From Lysobacterales bacterium (GTDB lineage: Bacteria > Pseudomonadota > Gammaproteobacteria > Xanthomonadales > Rhodanobacteraceae): DNA of 46,567 nt. Numbering within the stretch: position 1 is the first letter of the stretch; every line of letters starts with the position of its first letter. A program made the translations under genes and the position numbers. The DNA lies in assembly GCA_017305055.1 (NCBI GenBank), contig JAFKMZ010000027.1:1-46567 (forward strand), in the 5' to 3' direction. Of the stretch, positions 45,252-46,567 are shown one piece after another. The notes under the pieces were generated by a model. It did no database searches and was not told the origin of the DNA. It saw nothing but the letters and a program-made list of their open reading frames with translations.

Positions 45252-45461
45252 ATGAAACGTCGGAAGTTCAGTGCAGAGTTCAGGCGGGAGGCAATTGGGT
45301 TGACACGCCGGCCGCAGGCATCGGCAAGCCAGATGGCGCAGGGATTGGGTGTCAACGCCAACCTCCTGGGTCGTTGGCGGCATGGGCAGGTCGAGCCGGG
45401 CATGGGCGATGGCAAGGCCGATGGGCAGTTTCAGTGCGCGACGGAACAGGCACGTGCATGA
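45252..45461 (+). pseudogene. Remnant of IS3-family transposase OrfA
   Basis: 69 codons. The first about 50 residues (MMKRRKFSAEFRREAIGL..., ASQMAQGLGVNANLLGRWRHGQ) match the N-terminal helix-turn-helix of IS3 OrfA proteins. The rest is unrelated, so the element is broken near 45400. No orfB, no clear inverted repeats and no frame continuing are seen. Its end overlaps the N-terminal region of the TonB receptor gene, so the insertion scar lies in the receptor's upstream region. Confidence 0.75.
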
Positions 45462-46567
45462 CGTGAGATGGCGCGTCCTGGCGCGAGCGCATCCATGGTA
45501 TTTGCTGCCGGCGGCATCGCTGGGCCTGGCCTTGTTCGCCCCACCGGCGGCCCAGGCCCAGGCAGCCGTGCCGGCTGATTCCGGGCAGCAGACCCTGCCC
45601 ACGATCGTGGTCACCGCGACGCGCCTGCGGCAGCCGGATTTCGACGTGCCCGCAGCTGTCGGCGTCGTCACCCGGGACCAGATCGTCGACGCCGCGCCGG
45701 CTGTCAGCCTGGTGCAATCGCTCGCCCGAGTACCTGGGGTGGTCGCGCAGGATCGCCAGAGCTACGCGCAGGACGCGCAGATTTCCATCCGCGGCTTCGG
45801 CTCGCGCGCGTCCTTTGGTGTGCGCGGCATCCGCTTGCTGGTGGATGGCATTCCAGTCTCCAGACCTGACGGGCAGGGCCAGACCGATGCCTTCGACCTG
45901 GCCACGGCCGAGCGCATCGAGATCTTGCGTGGGCCATTTTCCGCGCTGTACGGCAATGCCGCCGGTGGCGTGATCCAGATCTTCACCCGGGACGGGCCGC
46001 CACGGCCGACGTTCGGCGTGTCCATGCTTGTGGGCAGTTACGGCACCGTGACCCAGCGGCTGGACGCCGGCGGCACCGTGGGCGACGTAAACTACGTCGT
46101 GGACGGCACGCATTTCCGTACCGACGGCTATCGCCGGCACAGCGCGGCCGAGCGCAACAACCTGCGCGCGAAGTTCCGTTACGACCTGGGCAAGGATGCT
46201 TCCCTGACCGTGCTGTTCAACGGTGAGAACCAGCCCCATGCCGAGGATCCCTCGGGCCTCACCAGGCAACAGGCCAGGGACGATCCGCGGTTCGCGGTGC
46301 CCGGTGTGTACACCTTTGGTGCCGGTGAAAGCCACCGCGACCGCCAGCTCGGACTGGTGTACGAGCAACAGCTCGGCCAGGACGATCAGGTGCACGTCAC
46401 CGGCTATGGGGGTACCCGGCGTGTGGTCCAGTTCCTGCGTTTCTCGGGCAGTTCCGCCAACGGTGGTGGTGCGGTGGTGGATCTCGACGACGACTCGCGG
46501 GGCGGCGTTCCGCGGCGTGGAAGCCCGGGGAGTGAGAAGGCTGAGAGCGCCCAGCGTGACGAGGAAC
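45454..46567 (+). CDS. TonB-dependent receptor, 5' part (cut by window edge)
   Basis: 371 or more residues in this window. The signal peptide (to AAQAQ) is followed by a plug domain with TIVVTATR, QISIRGFGSRASFGVRGIRLLVDGIP and IEILRGPFSALYGNAAGGVIQIFTRDG. The barrel begins around residue 200. This is the FecA/PupB-like type without the N-terminal signalling domain. Several starts are possible: GTG 45454 (GGA 8 bases upstream), GTG 45463, ATG 45421 and ATG 45409. From about 46485 the reading loses barrel character (many Arg, Ser and Gly with charged residues), which may be sequencing error or a chimeric end. Confidence 0.8.
   Translation, partial: MHDVRWRVLARAHPWYLLPAASLGLALFAPPAAQAQAAVPADSGQQTLPTIVVTATRLRQPDFDVPAAVGVVTRDQIVDAAPAVSLVQSLARVPGVVAQDRQSYAQDAQISIRGFGSRASFGVRGIRLLVDGIPVSRPDGQGQTDAFDLATAERIEILRGPFSALYGNAAGGVIQIFTRDGPPRPTFGVSMLVGSYGTVTQRLDAGGTVGDVNYVVDGTHFRTDGYRRHSAAERNNLRAKFRYDLGKDASLTVLFNGENQPHAEDPSGLTRQQARDDPRFAVPGVYTFGAGESHRDRQLGLVYEQQLGQDDQVHVTGYGGTRRVVQFLRFSGSSANGGGAVVDLDDDSRGGVPRRGSPGSEKAESAQRDEE

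Overview
This window looks like the chromosome of a high-GC gammaproteobacterium of the Xanthomonadales (Lysobacterales; Xanthomonadaceae or Rhodanobacteraceae). The main reason is the gene order prmB, aroC, 2-hydroxyacid dehydrogenase, asd, fimV, truA, trpF, trpB, trpA, accD, which is characteristic of that order. Two large TonB-dependent receptors (one cut by the right edge), a Tat-exported high-potential iron-sulfur protein and a Fur-family Zur regulator fit the same group. I cannot name the species.

Left edge (1-3186): one long open frame joins a DpdA-like (tRNA-guanine-transglycosylase family, 7-deazaguanine DNA modification) segment to the C-terminal half of a class II HMG-CoA reductase and then to a complete mevalonate kinase. 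A type 1 isopentenyl-diphosphate isomerase overlaps its end. The DpdA part is lower in GC, and the HMG-CoA reductase part has lost its N-terminal half. The left boundary is therefore either a genomic-island border inside an isoprenoid gene or an assembly chimera. The reductase-kinase fusion is separate and appears genuine.

Core block (3310-18339): a DUF1993 protein, divergent psd and prmB, then the conserved run aroC, dehydrogenase, asd, a small coiled-coil exported protein, fimV, truA, trpF, trpB, trpA and accD. Several of these genes overlap by a few bases. A small NTF2-like protein and gltX follow.

Zinc block (18384-20753): a small membrane protein, zur, a MerC-domain membrane protein whose promoter carries a Zur-box-like operator over a TATAAT, and a CDF zinc exporter. 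A bTHX ribosomal protein with a long histone-like tail follows, closed by a strong bidirectional terminator.

Accessory and metabolic block (21238-30219): two paralogous, divergently oriented, exported YtcJ-type amidohydrolases flank a TonB-dependent receptor and probably form one uptake and hydrolysis locus. A methionine-salvage operon mtnB-mtnD-mtnC (minus strand) and a high-potential iron-sulfur protein follow.

Right half (30671-46567): tandem cationic amino-acid permeases, parE, an ABC exporter, an arylamine N-acetyltransferase, a small S4 RNA-binding protein, an exported esterase lipoprotein and a CusRS-like two-component system. A perfect CusR-box-like palindrome precedes an RcnB-like gene. 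The window ends with a PLP aminotransferase, an IS3 orfA remnant and the start of a second TonB-dependent receptor cut by the right edge. No tRNA, rRNA or CRISPR array was seen.
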